A stretch of DNA of 64,000 nucleotides from RGIG5612 sp045616165 (GTDB lineage Bacteria > Bacillota > Clostridia > Lachnospirales > Lachnospiraceae). The notes under the pieces were generated by a model. It worked only from the letters and a program-made list of their open reading frames with translations. It did not search any database and was not told the DNA's origin. Positions within the stretch are counted from its first letter, which is position 1, and every line of letters begins with the position of its first letter. The position numbers and the translations under genes are program-made. Location: assembly GCA_045616165.1 (NCBI GenBank), contig JAZLGF010000049.1:1-64000 (forward strand), read 5' to 3'. Shown here one piece after another: positions 25,199-34,754 of this stretch.

Positions 25199-26291
25199 TT
25201 AAATATTCCTCTATTAAATCTGAAATTTTTGCTGCACTATTACCATCGCCAAACGGTTTGTATTTTTCATCAAATATTATTTTTTTACCTAATTTTTCTA
25301 AAATATCTTCCTTTTTAGGTTTAGCAAGCTGATTATAGCCATTAACCATTACTTCTGGCCATCCGACCCAATCAAAAACCGTAACACATGGCTTTTTTGC
25401 AAAGAATGCTTCCCTCTGCAACCCACCAGAATCTGTAACAACTTTTATTGCTCTGTTAACTAAAGCAATAGAGGTTAGATATCCTACTGGCTGTGTTAAA
25501 ATTATTTTGTTATACCCATTTTGTTTACACAACCTTTTGGCACGTTCATGATTTCTAGGATGAACTGGATATATGGTCTTTGCATCTAAATTCTGCATTG
25601 CCATAAATATTTGATTTAATTTTTCATCTACGTCTGTATTTTCCTGTCGATGGCAGGTCATATAATAATAATTATCTGGAACTACAACTTGTTTCCCATT
25701 AAAATCAACTATATTATTTATTTCGTTTCCGGTAAGCTTCTTTGTATAATAAACAAAAGCATCATACATTGGATCTCCTACCAAATAAACAGAATCAACA
25801 AATCCTTCTCTTTTTAAAAATTCTATTCCCGATTCTGTGCATACTAAGTGTAACGATGAAACATGGTCTGTCACTATTCTATTAATTTCTTCTGGATTTT
25901 CTAAAGTTCCTAATCTATTACCTGCTTCTACATGGCAAACTGGTATGTGCATTTTTACTGCTGCTAATGCAGCTGCCATTGTTGAATTTGTATCCCCAAA
26001 TACTAATAATAAATTTGGTTTTTCTTTAATCAATACTTCTTCAATTTTAATTAGCATTTCCCCAGTCATTTTCCCATGATTCCCACCAGAAATGCCCAAA
26101 TTATAGTTTGGATGAGGTATTTCCATTTCTTCAAAGAAAATATCAGACATATTATAATCATAATGCTGACCTGTATGAATAATCACCTCATCAAATCTTT
26201 TTCGAATTTCTTTTGAAACTACCGCTAATTTAATAAATTGTGGCCTTGCACCCACCACAGTACATATTTTTTTCACTTTTATAGCCTCCAA
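25191..26291 (-). CDS. wbpI: Non-hydrolysing UDP-sugar 2-epimerase, WbpI-like
   Basis: A 366-residue enzyme of the WecB/WbpI family, with GARPQFIKLAVV at the N-terminus, TGQHYDYNMSD, HVEAGNR and VVTDSGGLQREAFFAKKPC. The C-terminal motif differs from true WecB, where 'RxxTERPE' follows the SGG loop, and is closer to WbpI-type epimerases. With the WbpA, B, E and D homologues beside it, the likely reaction is UDP-GlcNAc3NAcA to UDP-ManNAc3NAcA. Overlaps the dehydrogenase gene by 13 bases. If that pathway assignment were wrong, plain UDP-GlcNAc 2-epimerase is the alternative. Confidence 0.85.
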   Translation of the reverse strand: MEAIKVKKICTVVGARPQFIKLAVVSKEIRKRFDEVIIHTGQHYDYNMSDIFFEEMEIPHPNYNLGISGGNHGKMTGEMLIKIEEVLIKEKPNLLLVFGDTNSTMAAALAAVKMHIPVCHVEAGNRLGTLENPEEINRIVTDHVSSLHLVCTESGIEFLKREGFVDSVYLVGDPMYDAFVYYTKKLTGNEINNIVDFNGKQVVVPDNYYYMTCHRQENTDVDEKLNQIFMAMQNLDAKTIYPVHPRNHERAKRLCKQNGYNKIILTQPVGYLTSIALVNRAIKVVTDSGGLQREAFFAKKPCVTVFDWVGWPEVMVNGYNQLAKPKKEDILEKLGKKIIFDEKYKPFGDGNSAAKISDLIEEYLND

Positions 26292-27607
26292 AATCTAATT
26301 CCTGATGCTTTGAGTTCATCCATTCTATATAAACTTTTAATATCGACTAATACTTTTTCTTCATCTGAATTTTCAGTCTTAAATAATTCTTTTAACTTCA
26401 TCATCGACATAGCCCTAAATTCATTATGTCCAACAGCAACTATAACGCAATCTGCTTTTGGTAAATTCTCAAAATCAACTAAATCAACCCCATATTCATC
26501 CTTTGCAATTATAGCATCAGCCCATAAATCTGATACAATTGGAGTTATTTCATATTCTTTTAATCTATTAATAATATCTATAACCTTACTATTCCTAGTA
26601 TCTGGACAGTTTTCTTTAAAAGTAATGCCTAATATAACGACTACTGCTTTTTTTGGAGCCAAACCAGCTTCAATCATTTCCTTAATAGCTACATCTGCAA
26701 CATATGTGCCTATACTATCATTTACTTTTCGTCCATTCAGAATTATCTGACTATGATATCCAAGTTTTTCAGCTGCGCTGGTAAGATAATACGGATCAAC
26801 TCCAATACAATGTCCTCCAACAAGCCCTGGTTTAAAGCCTAGTGCATTCCACTTCGTATTCATTCCATTAAGCACTTCTATCGTATCAATATTCATTTTG
26901 TCGCAAATCATTGCGACTTCATTCATGAATGCAATATTTATATCTCTCTGGCTATTTTCTACTACCTTAATAGCTTCTGCTGTTTTGATATTACTAACTG
27001 GAAAAGTTCCCGCTTTAATAATAATGTCATAAACTTTTTTAATTTCGTTTTTTGTTTCTTCATCAATCCCAGAAATGACTTTAACAATATTAGGAAGTCT
27101 ATGAACATAATCTCCCGGATTAATTCTTTCTGGAGAATATCCAATTCCCCAATCCTCACCACATTTTAATCCTGATTCTCTTTCAATTATAGGGATACAT
27201 ATATCTTCTGTTACTCCTGGATAAACTGTAGATTCAAAAACAACTATCGTTCCCGGTTGAATATTTTGACCAACTGTAATTGATGCTCCTTCTATTGGTC
27301 TAAGATCCGGAGTATTATCATCTTTTACTGGTGTTGGAACTGCAACAATTATAAATTTAGCTTCAGACAATTTTTCAGGATTATCAGTAAATTCAACTGT
27401 AGTATCTTTGATTGCTTCACCTACTTCTTTTGTAGAATCAATTCCATTTTTGTACTCTTCTATACGTCTTTTATTAATGTCAAAACCAATAACCGATATA
27501 TGTTTAGCAAATTCTACGGCAATTGGCATACCAACATACCCCAGACCTACTAACGCAAGCTTTGTTTTTCCATCAATTAGACTTGTGTAAATTGAATCAA
27601 ATTTCAT
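26279..27607 (-). CDS. wbpA: UDP-N-acetylglucosamine 6-dehydrogenase, WbpA/TviB type
   Basis: A 442-residue nucleotide-sugar dehydrogenase. The NAD-binding motif ALVGLGYVGMPIAVEF is near 18-33; GYSPERINPGD, VENSQRDINIAFMNE and GLVGGHCIGVDPYYLT (with the catalytic Cys) follow. It oxidises C6 of a UDP-HexNAc to the uronic acid with two NAD+. WbpA in Pseudomonas aeruginosa makes UDP-GlcNAcA, the first step to UDP-ManNAc3NAcA; the rest of that pathway is adjacent. Confidence 0.9.
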   Translation of the reverse strand: MKFDSIYTSLIDGKTKLALVGLGYVGMPIAVEFAKHISVIGFDINKRRIEEYKNGIDSTKEVGEAIKDTTVEFTDNPEKLSEAKFIIVAVPTPVKDDNTPDLRPIEGASITVGQNIQPGTIVVFESTVYPGVTEDICIPIIERESGLKCGEDWGIGYSPERINPGDYVHRLPNIVKVISGIDEETKNEIKKVYDIIIKAGTFPVSNIKTAEAIKVVENSQRDINIAFMNEVAMICDKMNIDTIEVLNGMNTKWNALGFKPGLVGGHCIGVDPYYLTSAAEKLGYHSQIILNGRKVNDSIGTYVADVAIKEMIEAGLAPKKAVVVILGITFKENCPDTRNSKVIDIINRLKEYEITPIVSDLWADAIIAKDEYGVDLVDFENLPKADCVIVAVGHNEFRAMSMMKLKELFKTENSDEEKVLVDIKSLYRMDELKASGIRFWRL

Positions 27608-27624
27608 TATTGTTTCCTCTCTAT

Positions 27625-28746
27625 CTATCCTAAAATTATTTTACATATCATATCTACAGTAACTTCATCTAAGTACGGATGCATTGGAAGACTTAAACAT
27701 CTCCTTGTTGCTTCAATCGTATTTTTATATTTTTCATCTGATAATTTCATCCATTTGTATGCCTCCTGTTGATGTAAACCTCGTGGATAATAAACCATTG
27801 AAGGGATATCTTGTGATTTTAATTTGGTTTGAATTGTGTTTCGTTCTTCTTCAGTTTTCAGTAATATCGTATATTGCGCCCAACTAGAATAAAATCCTTC
27901 TAAAACTGTTGGTGTTATATATTTTTCTTTCAATCTTTCGGTATACCAGTTTGCTACTTTATTCACTGCATCAAGTTCATAATCTACAAATGCTTTAAAT
28001 TTTGGAAGTAATACAGCTGCTTGAATTGTATCCAATCTAGAATTTATTCCTATTTCTCGGTTATCATATTTATCTAAAGGGGATTTTCCCTGGGCCCTTA
28101 ACGAGCGTAATCTTGCATCTACATACTCATCATCCGTAAAAATCGCCCCGCCATCTCCGTAACATCCCAAAGGCTTTGCCGGGAAAAAACTAGTTGTAGA
28201 AATATCTCCAAAAGAACATGCCTTTTTCCCTCTAATATTTCCACCAAATCCTTGCGCACCATCTTCTAATATTTTTAATTTGTATTTTTTTGCTATTGGA
28301 AGAATATGGTCATAATCAGCTGGTTGTCCAAATAAATCTACGGGAATAATTACTTTTGGTGTTAATTTACCCTCTAAAATTGTTTTTTGTATTGTCTTTT
28401 CTAATGCTTCAGGTGACATATTAAATGTATTCAAATCTATATCTACAAGAACTGGAGTCCCTCCAAGAATTGAAGTCGTTCCAGCTGAAGCAAAATAAGT
28501 AAAATCAGATGTAAAAACCGCATCTCCTGGACCTATCCCCATTATCATAAGTGCTAACTGCAAAGCATCTGTTCCATTTGCACATGAAATGCAATGCTTT
28601 CTGCCAACATATTCAGCAAGTTTTTTCTCTAATTCTGTAACTGGTTTTCCAAGAATAAATGAAGAATTCTGCATTACTTCTTGAACACCCATATTAATTT
28701 CGTTTTTTAAAACTTCATATTGTTTTTTTAAATCTCTAAATTCCAT
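27625..28746 (-). CDS. wbpE: Sugar 3-aminotransferase, WbpE-like (DegT/DnrJ/EryC1/StrS)
   Basis: A 373-residue PLP aminotransferase. ANGTDALQLAL, EDGAQGFGG and the lysine motif FFPAKPLGCYGDGGA match WbpE closely; the Lys near residue 185 forms the Schiff base. It would convert UDP-3-keto-GlcNAcA to the 3-amino sugar using glutamate. It lies between the acetyltransferase and dehydrogenase genes with gaps of 13 and 17 bases. Confidence 0.9.
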   Translation of the reverse strand: MEFRDLKKQYEVLKNEINMGVQEVMQNSSFILGKPVTELEKKLAEYVGRKHCISCANGTDALQLALMIMGIGPGDAVFTSDFTYFASAGTTSILGGTPVLVDIDLNTFNMSPEALEKTIQKTILEGKLTPKVIIPVDLFGQPADYDHILPIAKKYKLKILEDGAQGFGGNIRGKKACSFGDISTTSFFPAKPLGCYGDGGAIFTDDEYVDARLRSLRAQGKSPLDKYDNREIGINSRLDTIQAAVLLPKFKAFVDYELDAVNKVANWYTERLKEKYITPTVLEGFYSSWAQYTILLKTEEERNTIQTKLKSQDIPSMVYYPRGLHQQEAYKWMKLSDEKYKNTIEATRRCLSLPMHPYLDEVTVDMICKIILG

Positions 28747-28759
28747 AAGACTATCCTCA

Positions 28760-29644
28760 TTATTTTTTTATAGGTTTTGCCGGATTCCCAACCATAACTT
28801 GCAATGACATTACATCATTAGTAACAACTGCTCCCATACCAATTATGGCACTTTTTCCTATATGCTTTCTGTTTTTTATGATGGCATTTAGACCAATATA
28901 TACGTTTTCTTCTAATTCAACAAATCCGCCAATAATAGATCCGCCTGTTATTTCCACATTCTTATGAAGATGAGAATCATGTCCTATTAATACCTGTGAA
29001 CTAATCTTTACAAAATCTTCAATAATTGTATTACCGGCTGAACCGCACGAAATATTTGTCAATGCTCCAACTTCAACATTATTTCCTATGCTAACTTTCC
29101 CTAACGTTGGTATGCGAAATTTATTGCCATTTTCATCTTCCGCCATCGTAAAACCATTGGTTCCTATTGTGCAATTTTCACCGGCAATAAAATTGTCGCC
29201 AATTAAAGAATTTTTAATAATGGCTCCTGATTTTATTAACGAATTTTTTCCTATTTTGACATTATGACCAATATATACTCCTGGTTCAATAACTGTATTT
29301 TTTCCTATGATAACATTTTCTCCTATGTAATATCCTTCTTTAAAGCTTATCGTTTTAACACTATCTGCTTTTGCTTTCTTTGATTCTAACGTGGAAGTTA
29401 TTTTTGCATACTCCAATTGTGGATTACATACACGAACAATAATATTATTTTCTTCAACAGAAGGCATTACATCTATGTTGTTTTCTAAAATAATAATTAC
29501 ATCTTTTGAATTTTTTAGATTTATTAATAGATGTTCAACTTTTTTAGTAATATAAATAATACTCTTATTCTTAGGATTTCCAGCATATGAAATTGTATAT
29601 TCGCTTAAATCCAATTTATATAATTCACAATTATCAAGATACAC
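28760..29644 (-). CDS. wbpD: Left-handed beta-helix N-acetyltransferase, WbpD-like
   Basis: 294 residues. The C-terminal 190 or so are hexapeptide repeats (ENVIIGKNTVIEPGVYIG and successors, ending VMVGNPAKPI), the fold of WbpD, which acetylates the 3-amino group of UDP-GlcNAc3NA with acetyl-CoA. Compared with WbpD there are about 95 extra N-terminal residues (MYLDNCELYKLDLSEYTISY), similar in placing to the nucleotide-sugar-binding domains of PglD- and LpxD-like proteins. In the same operon as its substrate-producing aminotransferase. Confidence 0.82.
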   Translation of the reverse strand: MYLDNCELYKLDLSEYTISYAGNPKNKSIIYITKKVEHLLINLKNSKDVIIILENNIDVMPSVEENNIIVRVCNPQLEYAKITSTLESKKAKADSVKTISFKEGYYIGENVIIGKNTVIEPGVYIGHNVKIGKNSLIKSGAIIKNSLIGDNFIAGENCTIGTNGFTMAEDENGNKFRIPTLGKVSIGNNVEVGALTNISCGSAGNTIIEDFVKISSQVLIGHDSHLHKNVEITGGSIIGGFVELEENVYIGLNAIIKNRKHIGKSAIIGMGAVVTNDVMSLQVMVGNPAKPIKK

Positions 29645-29654
29645 CTCAGCACCT

Positions 29655-30737
29655 CTACTTTTCTAAAAATTGTCCAACAAAATCCGTTGATTTGACATCT
29701 TTAATCGGTAATTTTACTGGCGCACCTATAGAAGCTGATTTATAAATTGCCAATATCATTTCCACAGCATTTCTTCCAGCAATGGCATCAACATATGGTA
29801 TTCTATCATTTTCTATAGCATCAATCATATCTGTATATAAACTTGTATGTCCATTCCCATAGATATTACTTGTTGCTTCTTGCAAACCTTTATTTTTTTG
29901 ATCTGAATCACTCTCGTCAGCAAAATCCCATACATCTATATTGTTTGTAGAAGTTCCTCCAATTTTTACAGTTCCTTTTTCTCCAAAAACATACAATGTT
30001 TCCTCTAAATTCTTTGGATAAACATTAACCGTTCCTTCTATTGTACCAATTGTACCATTTTTAAATTTAACAACAGCCATCCCTATATCTTCGCATTCAA
30101 GATACTCATGAAACTGTTGTTTGGTCACTCCATAAACCTCCTCAACGTTATCACCCATCATCCATCTTAGAAGATCTATTCCATGAATGCATTGATTAAA
30201 CAAACAGCCTCCATCTTGCGCCCACGTTCCTCTCCAAGATGCTTGATTATAGTAATCTTGGCCTCTGTTCCATCGAACATTTATTGACCCGTGTGATAAC
30301 TTTCCAAAACGTCCCGATTCCAAAGCCTTCCTCAGTTCCTGAATCGCTGCATTAAATCTGTTTTGATGGCAAGCAGAAACTTTTACTCCTTTTTCTTTAG
30401 CTTTCCTTACTATCTCATCAGCATCTGACATGCTCATCGCCATTGGTTTTTCAATAATTACATTTATTCCTTTATCGATACAATACAACGCAATTTTAGC
30501 ATGAACTCCACTTTCTGTTGCAATAGCAATAAGTTGGATTTCCGGATGTTCTTCAATCATTTTTTCATAATTTGTATATCTTTCGATGCTATCGTTATCC
30601 AATCCATGTTTTTTAAGCAGTTTTTCCATTGCTTCTGGTAAAATATCACATACTGAAACTAAATTAACATGATTATTTAAAGCAGCCTTTATATGATTAG
30701 TTGCAATTCTTCCGCATCCTATAAGTGCATAATTCAT
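29655..30737 (-). CDS. wbpB: UDP-GlcNAcA 3-dehydrogenase, WbpB-like (Gfo/Idh/MocA)
   Basis: A 360-residue Gfo/Idh/MocA oxidoreductase. N-terminal Rossmann motif ALIGCGRIATNH, catalytic-lysine motif IIEKPMAMS, then CHQNRFNAAIQELRKAL and DGGCLFNQCIHGIDLLRWMM, all as in WbpB. It oxidises the 3-hydroxyl of UDP-GlcNAcA; in Pseudomonas the tightly held NAD+ is recycled with 2-oxoglutarate together with WbpE. GAGGTAAG precedes the ATG. Confidence 0.88.
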   Translation of the reverse strand: MNYALIGCGRIATNHIKAALNNHVNLVSVCDILPEAMEKLLKKHGLDNDSIERYTNYEKMIEEHPEIQLIAIATESGVHAKIALYCIDKGINVIIEKPMAMSMSDADEIVRKAKEKGVKVSACHQNRFNAAIQELRKALESGRFGKLSHGSINVRWNRGQDYYNQASWRGTWAQDGGCLFNQCIHGIDLLRWMMGDNVEEVYGVTKQQFHEYLECEDIGMAVVKFKNGTIGTIEGTVNVYPKNLEETLYVFGEKGTVKIGGTSTNNIDVWDFADESDSDQKNKGLQEATSNIYGNGHTSLYTDMIDAIENDRIPYVDAIAGRNAVEMILAIYKSASIGAPVKLPIKDVKSTDFVGQFLEK

Positions 30738-30783
30738 TTATTCTTACCTCTTTTTACATCTATATTATTTAGTTTTTTGTTCA

Positions 30784-32043
30784 CTAATTATCTATTATAT
30801 TAATTAATTGAACTGTTAAATTTTTAAAATCATAAGCCTCTGCAGCTTTTTTTGCATTATTACAATATTCTTCATATTCATTTTGTGGTAATAAATAAAA
30901 TCGTTCTATTTCTTTTGCAATAGTTTCAGGCTTATTATTTTCAGCTTCCTTGCCAGCATGAAACTTAATAATTGGATTATGATTTGCATGTGAATCTCTT
31001 AAAATTGGCTTACATGCTGCAAAATAATCAAACATCTTATTTTTACTCGTACCATATTTGCTTATTTGTTCATTTCCGCCTTGTATTATATTTAAATCTG
31101 CTTTTGATACTATATAAGGAATATATTTTTTTTCAACATATCCTTTATATTTAACATTACTGATTCCTTCATTTTCAATCCTATTTTTTAATGACGTAAC
31201 TTCATCTCCACTTCCCCATATAAGAATTTTTATTTCTGGGTTGGTTATTTTTTTTGCAATATCAATCAGTGCATCAACATTATTAGCTTTTCTAATCGTT
31301 CCAGTATATACAACATTAAAATTCTTTGAATTCTCCAAATCTTCGTCTTTGATTTGAAATTTCTTTTTGTTTGAATTAAACAATTCTAAATCTACACCAT
31401 TGTTTATATAATAAATTTTTTCTAAATCTATAGGCCCTTCGTTCTGAATATCCCATCCTTTATCTATAATATAATCTTTTCCCCCTTCCATTGTAAAAAT
31501 TATTTTATCGGCCTTTTTATAAATGTTTTTTTCAAATTTATATAATAGCCACATTGCTACTGATTTTTTTTTCAAAATATTAAAAGCGACAAAGCTCTCT
31601 GGCCAAAGGTCACGTACCTCACAAACACACTTTACTTTATATTTTTTGGCTAATTGAATCCCCGCAATCAATGTTAGTGGATGAACAGAAGATGCTAATA
31701 TGACATCTGGTTTTCCATTTTTTTTAGAATATTCTAACGCCGCTTTCTTAACGTTTTTGTAAAAATCAAACATATTCAAAACACGCTGTTTGCCATTACC
31801 TTTGTATATCCTAGTTTTTATATACACAAACGGAGTGTTAATTTCTTCTGCTTTTTTTTCTATCCACAAATCTTCTGTTTCAAAGTATCTTTGTTGTGTA
31901 TTACTATTTTTTATATTTGCGCAAAAAATGATAGGAGCATATCCTTCCTGGTTAAGGTATTTTGCAAAATAATAATGTCTTCCACCTTTATTAAACAACA
32001 TGTGGCTAGCATAATGATTCATTATCCATATAGTTTTAGCCAT
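30784..32043 (-). CDS. Family 4 glycosyltransferase (WbuB-like)
   Basis: A 419-residue GT-B glycosyltransferase. Starts IWIMNHYASHM, then EVRDLWPES and the C-terminal GTSKNKMFDYFAACKPIL, as in WbuB-type transferases that add HexNAc-like sugars in O-antigen and capsule loci. First gene of the operon that runs through WbpB-D-E-A-I to the flippase; a promoter lies 46 bases upstream. Confidence 0.88.
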   Translation of the reverse strand: MAKTIWIMNHYASHMLFNKGGRHYYFAKYLNQEGYAPIIFCANIKNSNTQQRYFETEDLWIEKKAEEINTPFVYIKTRIYKGNGKQRVLNMFDFYKNVKKAALEYSKKNGKPDVILASSVHPLTLIAGIQLAKKYKVKCVCEVRDLWPESFVAFNILKKKSVAMWLLYKFEKNIYKKADKIIFTMEGGKDYIIDKGWDIQNEGPIDLEKIYYINNGVDLELFNSNKKKFQIKDEDLENSKNFNVVYTGTIRKANNVDALIDIAKKITNPEIKILIWGSGDEVTSLKNRIENEGISNVKYKGYVEKKYIPYIVSKADLNIIQGGNEQISKYGTSKNKMFDYFAACKPILRDSHANHNPIIKFHAGKEAENNKPETIAKEIERFYLLPQNEYEEYCNNAKKAAEAYDFKNLTVQLINIIDN

Positions 32044-32088
32044 TATTCATTTCCTCATTTCTTTACAGTTTTTATTTCGTTATATTTC

Positions 32089-32118
32089 ATTATATATATG
32101 CAATCTTCATAATGTCCT
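32089..32118 (-). promoter_or_regulatory. Promoter of the ManNAc3NAcA/flippase operon
   Basis: Minus-strand AGGACA (32113-32118), 18-base spacer, perfect TATAAT (32089-32094); the ATG at 32043 lies 46 bases downstream. Same 18-base arrangement as the other promoters of this locus. Located in a 165-base A+T-rich gap that separates two polysaccharide operons. Confidence 0.5.
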
Positions 32119-32208
32119 ATATTTTTTATTTTTTAATAAATATAATTAGCTTTTTAAGTTTAATTACATTTTTAAGTTTTTAAAAAAGTATAAAACCATA
32201 TTGTTTTT

Positions 32209-33486
32209 TTACTCAAAACAGGCTTTAATTACAGAAATAATTATATCTTGTTTGTCAATTGTCATCTTATTATCGCTAGGCAAACAACATCCCCTTGCAA
32301 ATATGTCTGCACCAATATCGTTTACTCCACCTTCAATATACGCATTGGTTCTGCAACGCAACGTACCTTCTCTTCCAATAACTTCATGCATCCTATACAT
32401 TGGTTGCATGTGCATTGGTTTCCAAATAGGTCTACCTTCTGCATTTATTCTTGCAATTGCTTCAAGAATTTCTGTAGGACAAGTTTTATCCGCTTCTTTA
32501 ATATAACTTACCTTATTGTCATCACGTACTTGTTTACAAAGATAATCTTTATCAATAATTAATGCCGATAGCCAATAGTTTGGTTCTGTTCCACTTGTAA
32601 TTGGATTCATCTTGATTGGTAAATCTTTTAGCCCTTCTTTATATCTTTCGTATATTGCTTTCTTTTGTGCGATATGTTCTTCTAGATGAAGATACTGACC
32701 TCTTATTACTCCAGCAATAACGTTACTCATTCTATAATTATATCCCACTTCTTCATGCTGATACCATGCAGCATCTTCTCTTGCTTGAGTGCTCCACTTT
32801 CTTGCTTTGTTTGCTACGTCAATATCATTTGTTAGAAGACATCCTCCTGCGGAGCCAGTGATAATCTTGTTACCATTAAAAGATATCGCACTATAATCTC
32901 CAAAAGAACCGCATTGTTTACCGTTTACTGTAGCTCCCATTGCTTCTGCGGCATCTTCGATAAGCAATGCTCCGTGTTTTTCGCAAATCTTTTTTATCTC
33001 TTCAACTTTTCCAGGAAAGCCATAAAGTTCTGCATATACTACTAGTTTTACTTCTGGATATAATTCAAAAGCTTTTTCTAAAGCAATTGGATCCATGTTC
33101 CAACTTTCTGCTTCTGTATCAATAAATATTGGAATACCACCTTCATATACAACTGGATTCAAAGTTGCGTCAAAAGTCATATCTGAACAAAAAACTCTTT
33201 TTCCTTCTAACGCTCCATGGCTTATTTCTGGTTTCCCGTATAATTTTTCTCCAGCAAACTTACAACAAATATGTAGTGCTGCTGTACAACAAGAAAGAGC
33301 AACTGCATATTTCATTTCTGCCTTTTTTGCCGCAATTTTTTCAACTTCGTTTATATTTTCACCAAATGTGCTCATCCAATTGGTTTCATAGGCTTGTTTA
33401 ATAAACTCTAATTCTTCTCCATGCATTGTCGGACTTGAAAGCCACACTTTGTTTTTGAAAGGTTCAACGCTTAATCTTTTAAACAT
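32209..33486 (-). CDS. DegT/DnrJ/EryC1/StrS sugar aminotransferase
   Basis: A 425-residue PLP-dependent sugar aminotransferase, somewhat longer than the usual 370-400. Motifs: SCCTAALHICC, IEDAAEAMGA, and the Schiff-base lysine in SFNGNKIITGSAGG, the form seen in PglE-like 4-aminotransferases. Probably makes a UDP-4-amino-4,6-dideoxy sugar from the keto product of a dehydratase such as the CapD/PglF homologue at 52550. Last gene of its operon; its start overlaps the mini-Wzz stop by 16 bases. Confidence 0.88.
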   Translation of the reverse strand: MFKRLSVEPFKNKVWLSSPTMHGEELEFIKQAYETNWMSTFGENINEVEKIAAKKAEMKYAVALSCCTAALHICCKFAGEKLYGKPEISHGALEGKRVFCSDMTFDATLNPVVYEGGIPIFIDTEAESWNMDPIALEKAFELYPEVKLVVYAELYGFPGKVEEIKKICEKHGALLIEDAAEAMGATVNGKQCGSFGDYSAISFNGNKIITGSAGGCLLTNDIDVANKARKWSTQAREDAAWYQHEEVGYNYRMSNVIAGVIRGQYLHLEEHIAQKKAIYERYKEGLKDLPIKMNPITSGTEPNYWLSALIIDKDYLCKQVRDDNKVSYIKEADKTCPTEILEAIARINAEGRPIWKPMHMQPMYRMHEVIGREGTLRCRTNAYIEGGVNDIGADIFARGCCLPSDNKMTIDKQDIIISVIKACFE

Positions 33487-33728
33487 TTAATTTCTCCCTG
33501 TTCTATACTATTCGATTTTTTATTTTTAGTTACAACATAAATTGTCCCAATAACTATCGCAGCAAATATTATTCCTAATACTGCCCCTATTAATCCATAA
33601 ATAAAAACTTTTTCACATAGACCAGTTATTAATCCTCCTAGTACAAGGCCTATTAATAGTCCCCACCAGCATTTAATAACGGCTTTAAGTATTTCTATGA
33701 TTCTTACTTCTGTATATTCTTTTTTCAT
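33471..33728 (-). CDS. Mini-Wzz: two-helix membrane protein lacking the external domain
   Basis: 85 residues. A short N-terminus (EVRIIEILKAVIKCWW) leads into a first helix at about 21-38 and, after a few residues, a second at about 43-66 ending IYVVTK. The second helix resembles TM2 of the Wzz protein at 4611-5669 (pattern IGAxLGxxxAAI...YxVTK). It looks like a Wzz protein from which the external loop of some 125 residues and the cytoplasmic tail were lost. The frame is intact, embedded in the operon with overlap to the next gene, so it may still act as a membrane adaptor of the Wzy system. Confidence 0.55.
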   Translation of the reverse strand: MKKEYTEVRIIEILKAVIKCWWGLLIGLVLGGLITGLCEKVFIYGLIGAVLGIIFAAIVIGTIYVVTKNKKSNSIEQGEIKCLKD

Positions 33729-33740
33729 TTATCTATCCTT

Positions 33741-34754
33741 CTAAAACTCGTAGTTTCTTATCTTGCAATATGCTCTATAAATATTTAATGTATTGTTCGC
33801 TGAATTATATTTTTTTTGTTTTATTGCTCTTATTAATTTTTTATCCAAGTTTCCCATTTTTTCATCTTCATAATTTCCTAAAGCACTTATAACCTCATTA
33901 GAATTAACAAGCTCGTCAAAATATTTTTTTGTAAAAGTTTTATTTATAAATTCATTTTTAAAGCATTCGTTTAAGTATAATAACGTTTGTGAATTTAATT
34001 GTTCTTTATAATTTGTTATTTTCTCTATGTCTGGTATACTTTCAATTGATTTAATTAAGGCTTTTGCCTGTTGCCATAAATTCTCTTTATAGTTATTCAT
34101 TACCGATGTAGCGTTATATCTATAATAATATTTATATTCATCAATAATTTTTATATTAATGCAATTAATTGCCATCGCTATTGTTGAAGGTTGATCTTCT
34201 CCCCAACAAGCTTCTTCAGTGCAATATGTTGCTATTTTTTTTACAATTTCTGTTTTAATTAATTTTCCTGGTCTTGAGTTTGCTATGATTTTGTTATAGC
34301 TTCCTTTATCAGAAATAATCCTTTCTTCTAAATCTTTAGCTTTATAAAGTCCTGGTTCAATATGATTTATTAATTGTTTATAACTATTATCGTTGTCTAT
34401 ATAACGTGTAAAATTCATGCATACCATTTCGGCATCATAAATATTATTTACTAAGGTTTCAATATAATCAAAATCTACAAAGTCATCACTATCAATAAAG
34501 CTGATATATTCTCCTGTTACTTTTTCTAGTCCTGCTTTCCATGCAGAAACTTGCCCTCCATTTTCTTTATGGATAGTAATAATACGGTTATCTTCTTTTG
34601 CTAGCTTCTCGCAAAGTTCTCCTGAATTATCTACTGAGCCATCATTAACAAGAATTACTTCTAAATCCTTATAAGTTTGACCTATTACAGATTTAACGCA
34701 TTCTTCAAGATATTTTTCAGTATTATAAACTGGTATTATTACTGATACTTTCAT
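33741..34754 (-). CDS. Family 2 glycosyltransferase
   Basis: 337 residues. KVSVIIPVYNTEKYLEECV at 2-20, VNDGSVDNSG with the DG pair, and ISFIDSDDFVD with the DxD-type metal site. A C-terminal helical region follows and there is no membrane helix. Shares one base with the next upstream glycosyltransferase gene. Typical repeat-unit transferase; sugar specificity unknown. Confidence 0.9.
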   Translation of the reverse strand: MKVSVIIPVYNTEKYLEECVKSVIGQTYKDLEVILVNDGSVDNSGELCEKLAKEDNRIITIHKENGGQVSAWKAGLEKVTGEYISFIDSDDFVDFDYIETLVNNIYDAEMVCMNFTRYIDNDNSYKQLINHIEPGLYKAKDLEERIISDKGSYNKIIANSRPGKLIKTEIVKKIATYCTEEACWGEDQPSTIAMAINCINIKIIDEYKYYYRYNATSVMNNYKENLWQQAKALIKSIESIPDIEKITNYKEQLNSQTLLYLNECFKNEFINKTFTKKYFDELVNSNEVISALGNYEDEKMGNLDKKLIRAIKQKKYNSANNTLNIYRAYCKIRNYEF

